Assembly (NCBI GenBank): GCA_902761665.1
Contig: CACWLA010000009.1
Span: forward strand, 1-64,000
DNA: 64,000 nucleotides
Origin: an uncultured Lachnospiraceae bacterium
GTDB lineage: Bacteria > Bacillota > Clostridia > Lachnospirales > Lachnospiraceae
Direction of reading: 5' to 3'
Shown: positions 42,166-50,001 of the stretch, piece after piece
How positions within the stretch are numbered: position 1 is the stretch's first letter
Layout: each line of letters begins with the position of its first letter
Program-made: the position numbers and the translations under genes
Notes under the pieces: model-generated
Database searches by the model: none
What the model was told of the DNA's origin: nothing
The model's input: the letters and a program-made list of their open reading frames with translations, nothing else

Positions 42166-44058
42166 TTACTGTTTTTTATTGGTCAGACGCCCGATGAGGT
42201 AGCGGGCGCCGTACAGTCCGTGGGTCCCGGTGTGATAGAAGTAGTTTTCGCGCAGTTCCTGCGCCTTCTCATCCGAATGGCCTTCGGCCAGCAGCGCGGC
42301 AGCGACCGTGTCCGCAGATGCCGCTTCGGACTTTTCGATGGCTTTGCCGAGGATGCTCCGGAGGCGGATCTCCTGCGGAACGATGCCGACTGCTTCCCAG
42401 TTCGGATTTTCAACTTTCATCTTCGTATTCACGAACATGACCGGCTTGCCGGTGGCGAGGCCGAATTCGATGCCGATGCCCGACCAGTCGGTGATCAGCA
42501 GATCCGAGGAATATACGGAGGAACCGGAGGAGAAGTCATATTCGAAGACCAGGCGTTCGCCTTCTTCGGCAGACCAGCGCTCTTTCAGAAGCTGCAGCCG
42601 GTCGGGCCAGCGCTTTGCGTATTCGGGATGCGGCCGGACGATCACCTTGTATCCTGCGCCGTAAAGGCTGCGGATGAGGTCATCCGCGCAGGAATCGAGA
42701 AGGTTGTCCTCCTGCCAGCTCGGCGCGATCAGGATCTGTGCGGGACCTTCCGTTCTCGGCGGCAGCGAGCGGTAGCCTTCGACGAGGTCGTCCATCAGCG
42801 GATAGCCGAATTCGACCAGCGTTTTTTCTTTCGTGCCGTAAAGCTTTTCGGTCGCCCGGACTTCGTCCTTAATGTGCGGGCCGGTCATGAAGACCGTATC
42901 GAAATGATCCAGGGCGTGGTCACGGAAGCCCATGTGCGCGCTGGAAGGGTCGTGCGGCACGAAGACATACTCAATGTCCTTCTTCATCAGCGAGCGCTTC
43001 AGATAGAAGTTGTCCAGGTCCGGCGTGGTCATGACGCAGATGTCGCATTCGAGGCGCATCATCAGGGTCACCATTTTCCTGACGGAAACGTAGTACGGCA
43101 GGATGCGCGGCTCGCTCTTCGCGAGCTCGAAGATCTGATCCTTCGGGTCGTTGGTGACGTAATGGATGCGCACGCTCGTCTTTTTCAGCAGGGTCTCGAT
43201 GATGTCCTTATAGTAGCGGTAGAATCCGCTGCGCTCGGAATAGAAGACCAGGTGCTTGTTATTGATGCTGAAGAAGCGCTTGTAGTCGGCTTTTTCGCGG
43301 GCCTTGTCCTCCTTGGAGATGACCTGCCCGGCATTCAGCGATTCCAGGGCGGCGAGCGCCTGCCGGCTCGCTTCGAGCTCCTCATAGTCGACGTATTTCT
43401 TCGGCGGGATCGCGAGATTCAGGAGATACAGCTGGAGGATGGCCAGAAGGTTGCTGGCGATCCAGTACAGGCCGATGCCGCCCGGAACGAAGAAGCCGAG
43501 GAAGAGCGAAAGGCCGACGGAGAAGATCGACATGCCCCACTGGTTCAGTTTGCTCTGTTCGTGCTGCAGAACGTTGGAACGGTTCTGCGCGATGCAGAGG
43601 GCGGCAGCGGAAAGTGCGGCAATGAAGGGGATGACGAGCATCTTTCCGAGAGCTTCGGAGGGGACGAGCGTCAGGTCAAAACCCAGGAAATGCATTTCCT
43701 GACCGCCGGCGATCCGCGCACGGATGACGGCCACGACGCCCATCAGGATGACGATCTGCAGGAACAGCGGGACCAGGCTGGCCATCGGGTGATAGCCCTT
43801 CTCCTTGTACATCTTTGCCTGTTCCTCGGCGATCGTGTCCGCATCGCCGTAATACTTCGCCTTGATGCGGTTCACCGCGGGCTGGATCTCCACCATCTTG
43901 ATGGAGTTTTTCTGCACCCAGACCGAGATCGGGAGCAGAATGATCTTGGATATTAACGTAAACAGCAGGATGGCCCAGCCGTAATTCATCAGAAAGCCGT
44001 AGCACCAGTCCATGACGGCGCCGAGAGGGACGGCGATCCATTCGGAAATTCTTTCCAT
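42166..44058 (-). CDS. YidC/Oxa1 insertase fused to a CDP-glycerol glycerophosphotransferase-like domain
   Basis: 630 residues. Residues 1-225 are a YidC core: NYGWAILLFTLISKIILLPIS (groove lysine in the usual arginine/lysine place), the QPAVNRIKAKY hairpin, GYHPMASLVPLFLQIVIL, and a last helix GIGLYWIASNLLAILQLYLL. Residues about 255-625 are a GT-B-like domain with RPHPEY and SDLLITDWSGIGIEFGLATG, the TagF/CDP-glycerol family signature. YidC normally inserts proteins; TagF-type enzymes build poly(glycerol phosphate). One protein doing both is unusual. Start 44058 chosen for AAAGGGAAG ahead; ATG 44094 has none. Heads a four-gene operon. Confidence 0.88.
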   Translation of the reverse strand: MERISEWIAVPLGAVMDWCYGFLMNYGWAILLFTLISKIILLPISVWVQKNSIKMVEIQPAVNRIKAKYYGDADTIAEEQAKMYKEKGYHPMASLVPLFLQIVILMGVVAVIRARIAGGQEMHFLGFDLTLVPSEALGKMLVIPFIAALSAAALCIAQNRSNVLQHEQSKLNQWGMSIFSVGLSLFLGFFVPGGIGLYWIASNLLAILQLYLLNLAIPPKKYVDYEELEASRQALAALESLNAGQVISKEDKAREKADYKRFFSINNKHLVFYSERSGFYRYYKDIIETLLKKTSVRIHYVTNDPKDQIFELAKSEPRILPYYVSVRKMVTLMMRLECDICVMTTPDLDNFYLKRSLMKKDIEYVFVPHDPSSAHMGFRDHALDHFDTVFMTGPHIKDEVRATEKLYGTKEKTLVEFGYPLMDDLVEGYRSLPPRTEGPAQILIAPSWQEDNLLDSCADDLIRSLYGAGYKVIVRPHPEYAKRWPDRLQLLKERWSAEEGERLVFEYDFSSGSSVYSSDLLITDWSGIGIEFGLATGKPVMFVNTKMKVENPNWEAVGIVPQEIRLRSILGKAIEKSEAASADTVAAALLAEGHSDEKAQELRENYFYHTGTHGLYGARYLIGRLTNKKQ

Positions 44059-44096
44059 GGTCTTCCCTTTGCAGTATAACTTGATTTTGCCCAAAA

Positions 44097-44125
44097 ATTA
44101 TAGCACTTTATTCTCTTCTTGTCCA
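44097..44125 (-). promoter_or_regulatory. Sigma-A promoter of the YidC-TagF operon
   Basis: Minus strand TGGACA (44120-44125), 17 bp, TATAAT (44097-44102). Confidence 0.8.
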
Positions 44126-44189
44126 CAGCGGCGAAGAGCAATTTGTCCGGGCTCCGGGCATAGTTTTTCCGCCAATTTCGCGGGAAGTC

Positions 44190-44219
44190 TTGTCATTTTT
44201 GGCCGCGGTGTGCTAAACT
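44190..44219 (+). promoter_or_regulatory. Candidate promoter for the HAD-IIA gene
   Basis: TTGTCA (44190-44195), 18 bp, TAAACT (44214-44219). Divergent from the YidC-TagF promoter. Confidence 0.45.
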
Positions 44220-44259
44220 AGGCAGGAACAGACAGCAATACAGTTTGAGGAGCATCGCA

Positions 44260-45078
44260 ATGGGAAGCCTCGGGAGGAAACGTCTCTGGCTGCTGGATAT
44301 GGACGGTACGCTCTACCTCGGGGACAGCCTGTTTCCGGGTACGATAAAGTTCCTGCGGACCATCCGGGAGACCGGCGGCAGATATATTTTCATGAGCAAC
44401 AATTCCTCGCGGGGAACGGATGCGTACATCACCAGGCTGAGACGCTTCGGGATCCTGGCTTCGCCGGAGGATTTTCTGACCAGCGCGGACGCTGCAGTCG
44501 ATCTGCTCCGGCGGGAACAGCCGGGAAAGCGGGGCTTCGTGGTCGGCACGGCTTCGTTTATCGGACAGCTGCAGATCGCCGGCTTTACGGTGAGTGAAGA
44601 CAACTGGCAGGAGGCAGATTATCTGCTGGTGGGGTTTGACCGTGAACTGACCTACCGGAAGCTGGAAGATACCTGCCGGCTTCTGGCCGCCAAACCGGAC
44701 ATTCCCTACTACGCAACGAACCCGGACTGGGTCTGCCCCACGGAATTCGGTTCGGTCCCCGACTGCGGCAGCATATGTGAAATGCTGTTCAGGGCAAGCG
44801 GAAAGCGGCCGCGCTTTATCGGGAAGCCGGAAAAATACATGCCCGAACTCGCCGTCAGGCGGCTGGGATACCGCCGTGAGGAAACGGTGCTGGTCGGCGA
44901 CCGCATCTATACGGACATTGCCTGCGGCGCAAATGCAGGGATAGACAGCGTTTTTGTCCTGAGCGGGGAAGGCGTCCCGGAGGATATCGAACGTTTCGGT
45001 GTTTCACCGACCTGGATCTATCCGTCCGTTGCCGAGATCACCGACGCGATCATGGAAGAACATAACACTGAGCAGTGA
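44260..45078 (+). CDS. HAD-IIA phosphatase (NagD/PGP-like)
   Basis: 272 residues. WLLDMDGTLYLGD nucleophile loop, FMSNNSSRG, and VLVGDRIYTDIACGANAG acid loop with the C2 cap between, all typical of the NagD/4-nitrophenylphosphatase group, which includes glycerol-3-phosphate and phosphoglycolate phosphatases. Substrate cannot be read. Start at 44260 follows GAGGAG; a TTG at 44245 overlaps that site. Divergent from the glycerophosphotransferase operon. Confidence 0.92.
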   Translation: MGSLGRKRLWLLDMDGTLYLGDSLFPGTIKFLRTIRETGGRYIFMSNNSSRGTDAYITRLRRFGILASPEDFLTSADAAVDLLRREQPGKRGFVVGTASFIGQLQIAGFTVSEDNWQEADYLLVGFDRELTYRKLEDTCRLLAAKPDIPYYATNPDWVCPTEFGSVPDCGSICEMLFRASGKRPRFIGKPEKYMPELAVRRLGYRREETVLVGDRIYTDIACGANAGIDSVFVLSGEGVPEDIERFGVSPTWIYPSVAEITDAIMEEHNTEQ

Positions 45079-45129
45079 AGTATATGCGGCAGGGCACGTG
45101 AGAGCGCGCCTGCGCGGAAGGAGCAAGAC

Positions 45130-46683
45130 ATGAAACTGAATTACAAACGCACGATCCTGGTGGGCTTTGCCTTTTTCCTGATCTGCGCATTCTGGCAGGC
45201 GTACGACAATACGATCCCGCTGATCCTGACGAACAAGTTCGGCATGAAGCAGACCTGGTCCGGCGTCATCATGGCGCTCGACAACATCCTGGCCCTGTTC
45301 ATGCTGCCGATGTTCGGCGCGATCTCGGATAAGCTCAAGAGCCGCTACGGACGGCGCACGCCGTTCATCGTGAGCGGCACGATCCTGGCAGCCGTCATGC
45401 TGATCGCGATCTCCTTCGTGGACGCGGCGCAGCTGAAGAAACTGAAGGAAGTGTCGGCGATCGACGATCCCGCTGCGCTCGCCGTGGTCTACGACGAAGA
45501 GCAGAATGCCGAACTGATGACGCCCGACGGCGACACCTTCGTCCTGAAGGACAAATATACGAAGGAAGCGTTCACTGCCATCACGTCGCAGGTCACGAAG
45601 GACGGGAAGCTGAAGACGAACCAGGAATATACGAATTACGTCGTTCCGGCAAGACAGGCCTACGCAAGGGGCGTTACGGCATCGTCGCCGCTTACCCTGG
45701 TCCTGTTCATCATCATCCTGCTGATCATGCTGCTCAGCATGTCGATCTTCCGCAGCCCTGCGGTCGCGCTGATGCCTGACGTGACCATCAAGCCGCTCCG
45801 CTCCAAGGCAAATGCCATCATCAACCTGATGGGGACGGCCGGCGGCATCCTGGTCCTCGGCCTCGGCATGGTGTTCTCCACCGGCTCGGTCAAGAATTCC
45901 ATGATGAGCTACATGATGTATTTTGCGGTCGTCGCCGGCCTCATGCTGCTTTCGCTTCTCGTTTTCCGCCTGACGGTAAAAGAGCCGGCCTGGGCGCAGG
46001 AGATGCGAGAAGACAGCGTGAAGTACGGTGTTGAAGAATCGATCGAAGCGGCCAATGAAAACGACCGTGGCCTGTCAAAGGCAGAGGTCCGCTCGCTCCT
46101 GTTCATCCTGGGGTCCATCGTGCTGTGGTTCTTCGGCTACAATGCCGTGACGAGCAAGTATTCGGTCTATGCCACGAACATCCTGCACAAGGACTACAAC
46201 CTGACGCTGATGATCGCACAGGGCGCGGCCATCGTTGCCTATCTGCCCGTCGGCATCATTGCTTCGAAGATCGGCCGAAAGAAGACGATCCTTGCCGGCG
46301 TCGTCATGCTGACGGTCGCGTTCGGCGCTGCGGCGCTCATGAATTCCGACAGCCCGACCATGCTGATGAACGTGCTCTTTGCCCTGGCCGGCATTGCCTG
46401 GGCGACCATCAACGTGAACTCCTTCCCGATGGTCGTGGAACTGGCGAGCGGCGGAAACATCGGCAAGTATACCGGCTTCTACTACACCGCCTCAATGGCG
46501 GCGCAGGTCGCCACGCCCATGGTGAGCGGCTTCCTGATGGATAAGTTCGGCATGCGCATCCTCTTCCCGTACGCGGCGATATTCGTCGGACTCGCATTCA
46601 TCACCATGCTCTTCGTAAAGCACGGCGATTCCAAGCCGGAAGCGAAGAAGGGCCTCGAAGCGCTGGAAGGCGTCGACGACTGA
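45130..46683 (+). CDS. MFS transporter, SLC45/GPH-like
   Basis: 517 residues, about 12 membrane helices. DNTIPLILTNKFGM and SDKLKSRYGRRTPFI resemble sucrose/glycoside:cation symporters (SLC45 or GPH-like). An extra soluble segment of about 85 residues (about 100-185, with repeated K/D/E-rich patches) sits between early helices and is not usual for the family. Substrate likely a sugar. AAGGAG precedes the ATG. Confidence 0.83.
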   Translation: MKLNYKRTILVGFAFFLICAFWQAYDNTIPLILTNKFGMKQTWSGVIMALDNILALFMLPMFGAISDKLKSRYGRRTPFIVSGTILAAVMLIAISFVDAAQLKKLKEVSAIDDPAALAVVYDEEQNAELMTPDGDTFVLKDKYTKEAFTAITSQVTKDGKLKTNQEYTNYVVPARQAYARGVTASSPLTLVLFIIILLIMLLSMSIFRSPAVALMPDVTIKPLRSKANAIINLMGTAGGILVLGLGMVFSTGSVKNSMMSYMMYFAVVAGLMLLSLLVFRLTVKEPAWAQEMREDSVKYGVEESIEAANENDRGLSKAEVRSLLFILGSIVLWFFGYNAVTSKYSVYATNILHKDYNLTLMIAQGAAIVAYLPVGIIASKIGRKKTILAGVVMLTVAFGAAALMNSDSPTMLMNVLFALAGIAWATINVNSFPMVVELASGGNIGKYTGFYYTASMAAQVATPMVSGFLMDKFGMRILFPYAAIFVGLAFITMLFVKHGDSKPEAKKGLEALEGVDD

Positions 46684-46727
46684 GAAGAAAACGCTGATAA
46701 TATTGAAAAAGGATCGGAGACAGGCAG

Positions 46728-47846
46728 ATGATTACCGTACGCGAAGTCTCTTCAAAGCGCGATCAGCGCGAATTCCTGAATTTTCCGCTCCGGCTGTATG
46801 AGAACGAGCCCAACTTCGTCCCGCCGCTTTACGGCGACGAGAAGAAGATCTTCCGGCCTGACTATATCTATTACGATACCAGCGAGGCGGTCTATTTCCT
46901 TGCGGAGGAAGACGGGAAGACAGTCGGCCGCATTTCCGGCATTCTGCAGAAGGCCAGCAACGAAAAGCGCGGAGAGAAACGCATCCGCTTCACCCGCTTT
47001 GATGCGGTCGACAGGCAGGAGGTCGCCGATGCCCTCTTCAAAGCCGTGGAAGACTGGGGACGGTCAAAAGGCATGACCGAGATCTGCGGGCCGCTCGGCT
47101 TTTCGGACCTGGAGCGGGAAGGCCTTCTGGTCGAAGGGTTTGAATACCTCGCGACTTTCGAAGAACAGTACAATTATGCGTACTACGGCAGACTGATCGA
47201 AGGCTGCGGCTACGTGAAGGAGATCGACTGGACGGAGAGCCGCCTGAAGCCGGATCCCGCGTACGCCGAACAGATAGAACGGCTCGCGGCCAAGTACATG
47301 GAACGCTACAGGCTCCATTGGGGACAGGCGAAGAATACGTCGGATTTCATCAATAAGTACGGCGGCAAATTCTTCGAACTGATCGACAAAAGCTACGCGA
47401 AGCTCTACGGCACCGTAGATCTTACGAATGGCATGAAAGACATGCTGATCAGCAATTTCAAACTGGTCATCAAGCTGGACTACGTCGGCATCCTCCTGGA
47501 CGAAAACGAAGCCCCGGTCGCGATGGGGCTGTGCTTTCCGGCGATGGCCGGCGCCCTGGTCGGCTCGGGCGGGCACCTGTATCCCCTGACCTTGGTGAAA
47601 CTCCTGTACGCCATCAATCATCCGAAGGTCATCGACCTCGCGCTGATCGGCGTCGATCCCGAGTGGGCGAACCGCGGTGTCAGCGTCATCATCATCGATC
47701 TGCTGAATCACATGATGGCGGAGAAGAACATCGAATACGCGGAGACGAACCTGAATCTGGAGGACAATCACGCGATCAACAACCTCTGGAAACGTTTTGA
47801 CCGCTTTCAGCACAAGCGCCGCCGCAGCTACGTAAAGAAGCTGTAA
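46728..47846 (+). CDS. GNAT-fold N-acetyltransferase-like protein
   Basis: 372 residues. Opens ITVREVSSKRDQREFLNFPLRLYENEPNFVPPL, a signature of a two-domain GNAT-like family with no assigned substrate. A second GNAT half lies in AMGLCFPAMAGALVG through LIGVDPEWANRGVSVIIIDLL (acyl-CoA loop region). Ends in a basic KRRRSYVKKL tail. GGAG precedes the ATG. Confidence 0.8.
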   Translation: MITVREVSSKRDQREFLNFPLRLYENEPNFVPPLYGDEKKIFRPDYIYYDTSEAVYFLAEEDGKTVGRISGILQKASNEKRGEKRIRFTRFDAVDRQEVADALFKAVEDWGRSKGMTEICGPLGFSDLEREGLLVEGFEYLATFEEQYNYAYYGRLIEGCGYVKEIDWTESRLKPDPAYAEQIERLAAKYMERYRLHWGQAKNTSDFINKYGGKFFELIDKSYAKLYGTVDLTNGMKDMLISNFKLVIKLDYVGILLDENEAPVAMGLCFPAMAGALVGSGGHLYPLTLVKLLYAINHPKVIDLALIGVDPEWANRGVSVIIIDLLNHMMAEKNIEYAETNLNLEDNHAINNLWKRFDRFQHKRRRSYVKKL

Positions 47847-47864
47847 CCGGAAATGCAAAATACG

Positions 47865-47892
47865 AAAACGCCCGCGCAGAGCGGGCGTTTTT
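47865..47892. terminator. Bidirectional terminator between the GNAT-like and kinase genes
   Basis: Perfect 11-bp stem (47865-47875 with 47881-47891) with A-run and T-run. Confidence 0.93.
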
Positions 47893-47918
47893 CATGCTGC
47901 GGAATTGATGAATCAGGC

Positions 47919-49232
47919 TTATTCCAGCGGCAGGCGGATGGTGACGGTCGTGCCTTCGCCGGGGATGGAGCTGACCTCGAGGCTGCCTTTGCACATGTAC
48001 TGCAGGCGTTCCCGGACGTTGCCCATGCCGATGTGGGTGCTTTCTCCGCTGGGGGCGGATCTTACGTCAAAGCCGGGACCGTTGTCGATGACGCTGACGA
48101 CCGCGCTGTCCCCTTCCTTCCGGCTGCGGATCAGGATGCTCCGGTTCGGCTTGTCGCTCATCAGCACCCCGTGCTTGATGGCGTTTTCCACGATCGGCTG
48201 GAGGCTCAGCGGCGGCAGTTCGAAATCCATGAAATCGAGGTCGTATTCCACGGAAAAGCGTCCGTTGAAGCGGCCGACCAGAATGTCCGCGTAGGCCTTC
48301 GTGCAGTACAGCTCATCCGTGAAACTGACGGGCTCGGAGGCGGAGAGGGCGCCGATGTTCATCTTGAGATAGGTCATGAAATCGCGGATCAGGGTCCGGG
48401 CCTGCTCGGGATCCTTCTGGGTAAGCAGATAGGCCGTGTTCATCGTGTTGTAGATGAAGTGCGGCTGGATCTGCTCCGTCAGGATATTCATCTTAAGGTC
48501 GGAAAGTTCCTTTGTCTGCTGTTCGAGCTTTTCCTCCTGGTCCGAAATGATGAACATGTAGAGGAAGAGGCCGGTCAGGATCGAGGCAAAGACGACGATG
48601 TAGACCCCGTAGATGAACAGCTGGATGATCATGGCCGTGATCGGAAAGAGGATGAAGACCCAGAAGGCGAAGCGCTCCTTGCGGGAAAGGCGGCCGTGCT
48701 CGCGGCTGAGCAGAACGGCGTTCAGCAGCATGATCGCAGCGGGCATGAGATAGGCGAGCGGGTAGCCTGCACTGCGGTGATAAACGTTGCTTTCGTCGAT
48801 GACATAAAGAAATCCTGAGAACTGCGAGACCGTGACCAGGAGGACGTGGGCAAGGAACATGCCCGCGAAGCTGATCCGCAGGGCTTTTCTGTTTTTATCC
48901 GGATCCAGCAGGGACAGATAATAACGGGCGGCGATATAGGTCAGCAGGCAGGAGACCGTCATTTCCAGATAGTTGGCGACGATCAGAATGGCGCGCGAAG
49001 CCGCGCCGGGCAGGCCTCTGAAAAGCTGGCCGACCATGTTGGACATGGCAAAGACAAGCAGGGAAGCAAAGAAAAGGGTAAAATAACGGGAAACGCGCGG
49101 ATTGCTGCGGAAGATCATCCGCACCTGGAAGATGCCGAGAAGGCAGAGGAAAATACCCGCCAGCGCGATGCTGAGGTTGATCAGGGAAAGATTGGCCTGC
49201 GAAATGCCGGTGAGGGCAGGATCGGTTCCCAC
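47919..49232 (-). CDS. Membrane sensor histidine kinase (LytS/YesM-type catalytic part)
   Basis: 437 residues. Six to seven N-terminal membrane helices (about 15-230) form the sensor; then the HisKA-like PF06580 part with phospho-His in EQIQPHFIYNTMNT (about 255) and HATPase motifs PIVENAIKHG and DNGPGFD, G2 GMGNVRERL. GTG start after AAAGGAG. It is followed upstream by its likely partner (the HTH-receiver gene) with a 15-bp gap. Confidence 0.92.
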   Translation of the reverse strand: MGTDPALTGISQANLSLINLSIALAGIFLCLLGIFQVRMIFRSNPRVSRYFTLFFASLLVFAMSNMVGQLFRGLPGAASRAILIVANYLEMTVSCLLTYIAARYYLSLLDPDKNRKALRISFAGMFLAHVLLVTVSQFSGFLYVIDESNVYHRSAGYPLAYLMPAAIMLLNAVLLSREHGRLSRKERFAFWVFILFPITAMIIQLFIYGVYIVVFASILTGLFLYMFIISDQEEKLEQQTKELSDLKMNILTEQIQPHFIYNTMNTAYLLTQKDPEQARTLIRDFMTYLKMNIGALSASEPVSFTDELYCTKAYADILVGRFNGRFSVEYDLDFMDFELPPLSLQPIVENAIKHGVLMSDKPNRSILIRSRKEGDSAVVSVIDNGPGFDVRSAPSGESTHIGMGNVRERLQYMCKGSLEVSSIPGEGTTVTIRLPLE

Positions 49233-49247
49233 GGTGGCTCCTTTCCC

Positions 49248-49838
49248 TTACGGCTGCAGTCCCGCGACCGGGAAGCGCAGATGGTTCATTTCGTGCAGAA
49301 AGTCGTCCGGCGACATGGGCTTGATGACATAGCCGCTCACGTGCAGGCTGAAGGCCTCCTTCATGAATTCGGGATGGCCGGTCAGGAAAATGATGTTGAC
49401 GTCGGGACAGACCGCAGCAAGATCCCTGGCGAGATCGAGCCCGCTCTCCCGGAAAAGGTCGATGTCGAGGAAAGCCACGTCCACGCGTTTCTTTGCCGCA
49501 AAAGCAAGCGTGCTCCGGCTGTCCGGAAAGCCTCGGACCTCGCAGGTGGGGGCCAGTTCCTGCATCATGGGGACGTTGACCTCCAGCGAGATCGGTTCGT
49601 CGTCCACCAGGATGACGACCGGTGTTTCCGGAGCGGGATGAAGCAGAACGTCGGGATCTACGCCGAAGCGCTTCGCCATTTTGACGATCAGGTCGTCATC
49701 CGGAAAACGGATACCTTTCTCCCAGCGGGAGATGGTCGCCTGATTAACGTACAGGAAATCAGCCAGATCCTTTTGAGACATCCGGCTTTCGATGCGCAGC
49801 TGGGTGATGCGTTCGCCCAAAGTTCCGGTGATCGCCAT
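49248..49838 (-). CDS. Response regulator with N-terminal Xre-type HTH and C-terminal receiver
   Basis: 196 residues. An HTH_3/Cro-C1 domain at about 8-60 (RMSQKDLADFLYVNQATISRWEKG) is followed by a receiver domain (about 72-190): acidic VDDEP, phospho-Asp in VAFLDIDL, and conserved T and K in FLTGHPEF and YVIKPM. Most response regulators have the receiver first; here the order is reversed. Start set at 49838 because AAAGGAG lies ahead; the frame is open further upstream. Paired with the adjacent kinase. Confidence 0.9.
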   Translation of the reverse strand: MAITGTLGERITQLRIESRMSQKDLADFLYVNQATISRWEKGIRFPDDDLIVKMAKRFGVDPDVLLHPAPETPVVILVDDEPISLEVNVPMMQELAPTCEVRGFPDSRSTLAFAAKKRVDVAFLDIDLFRESGLDLARDLAAVCPDVNIIFLTGHPEFMKEAFSLHVSGYVIKPMSPDDFLHEMNHLRFPVAGLQP

Positions 49839-49954
49839 CTGAACAGCTCCTTTCCATAATAAGACAGCAAATATATTACCACTTTTTTTTGTGTAGGAAA
49901 AGCAAAAATCATAAAAAAGATACAGAGAAAATCCCGCAGGACGCAAGGAATGGC

Positions 49955-49983
49955 TTTATTGATCCGTCGGAATGATGTATGAT
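49955..49983 (+). promoter_or_regulatory. Candidate promoter for the cotH gene
   Basis: TTTATT (49955-49960), 17 bp, TATGAT (49978-49983). The -35 is weak. Confidence 0.35.
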
Positions 49984-50001
49984 AAGACTGAAGGAGCCGT
50001 A

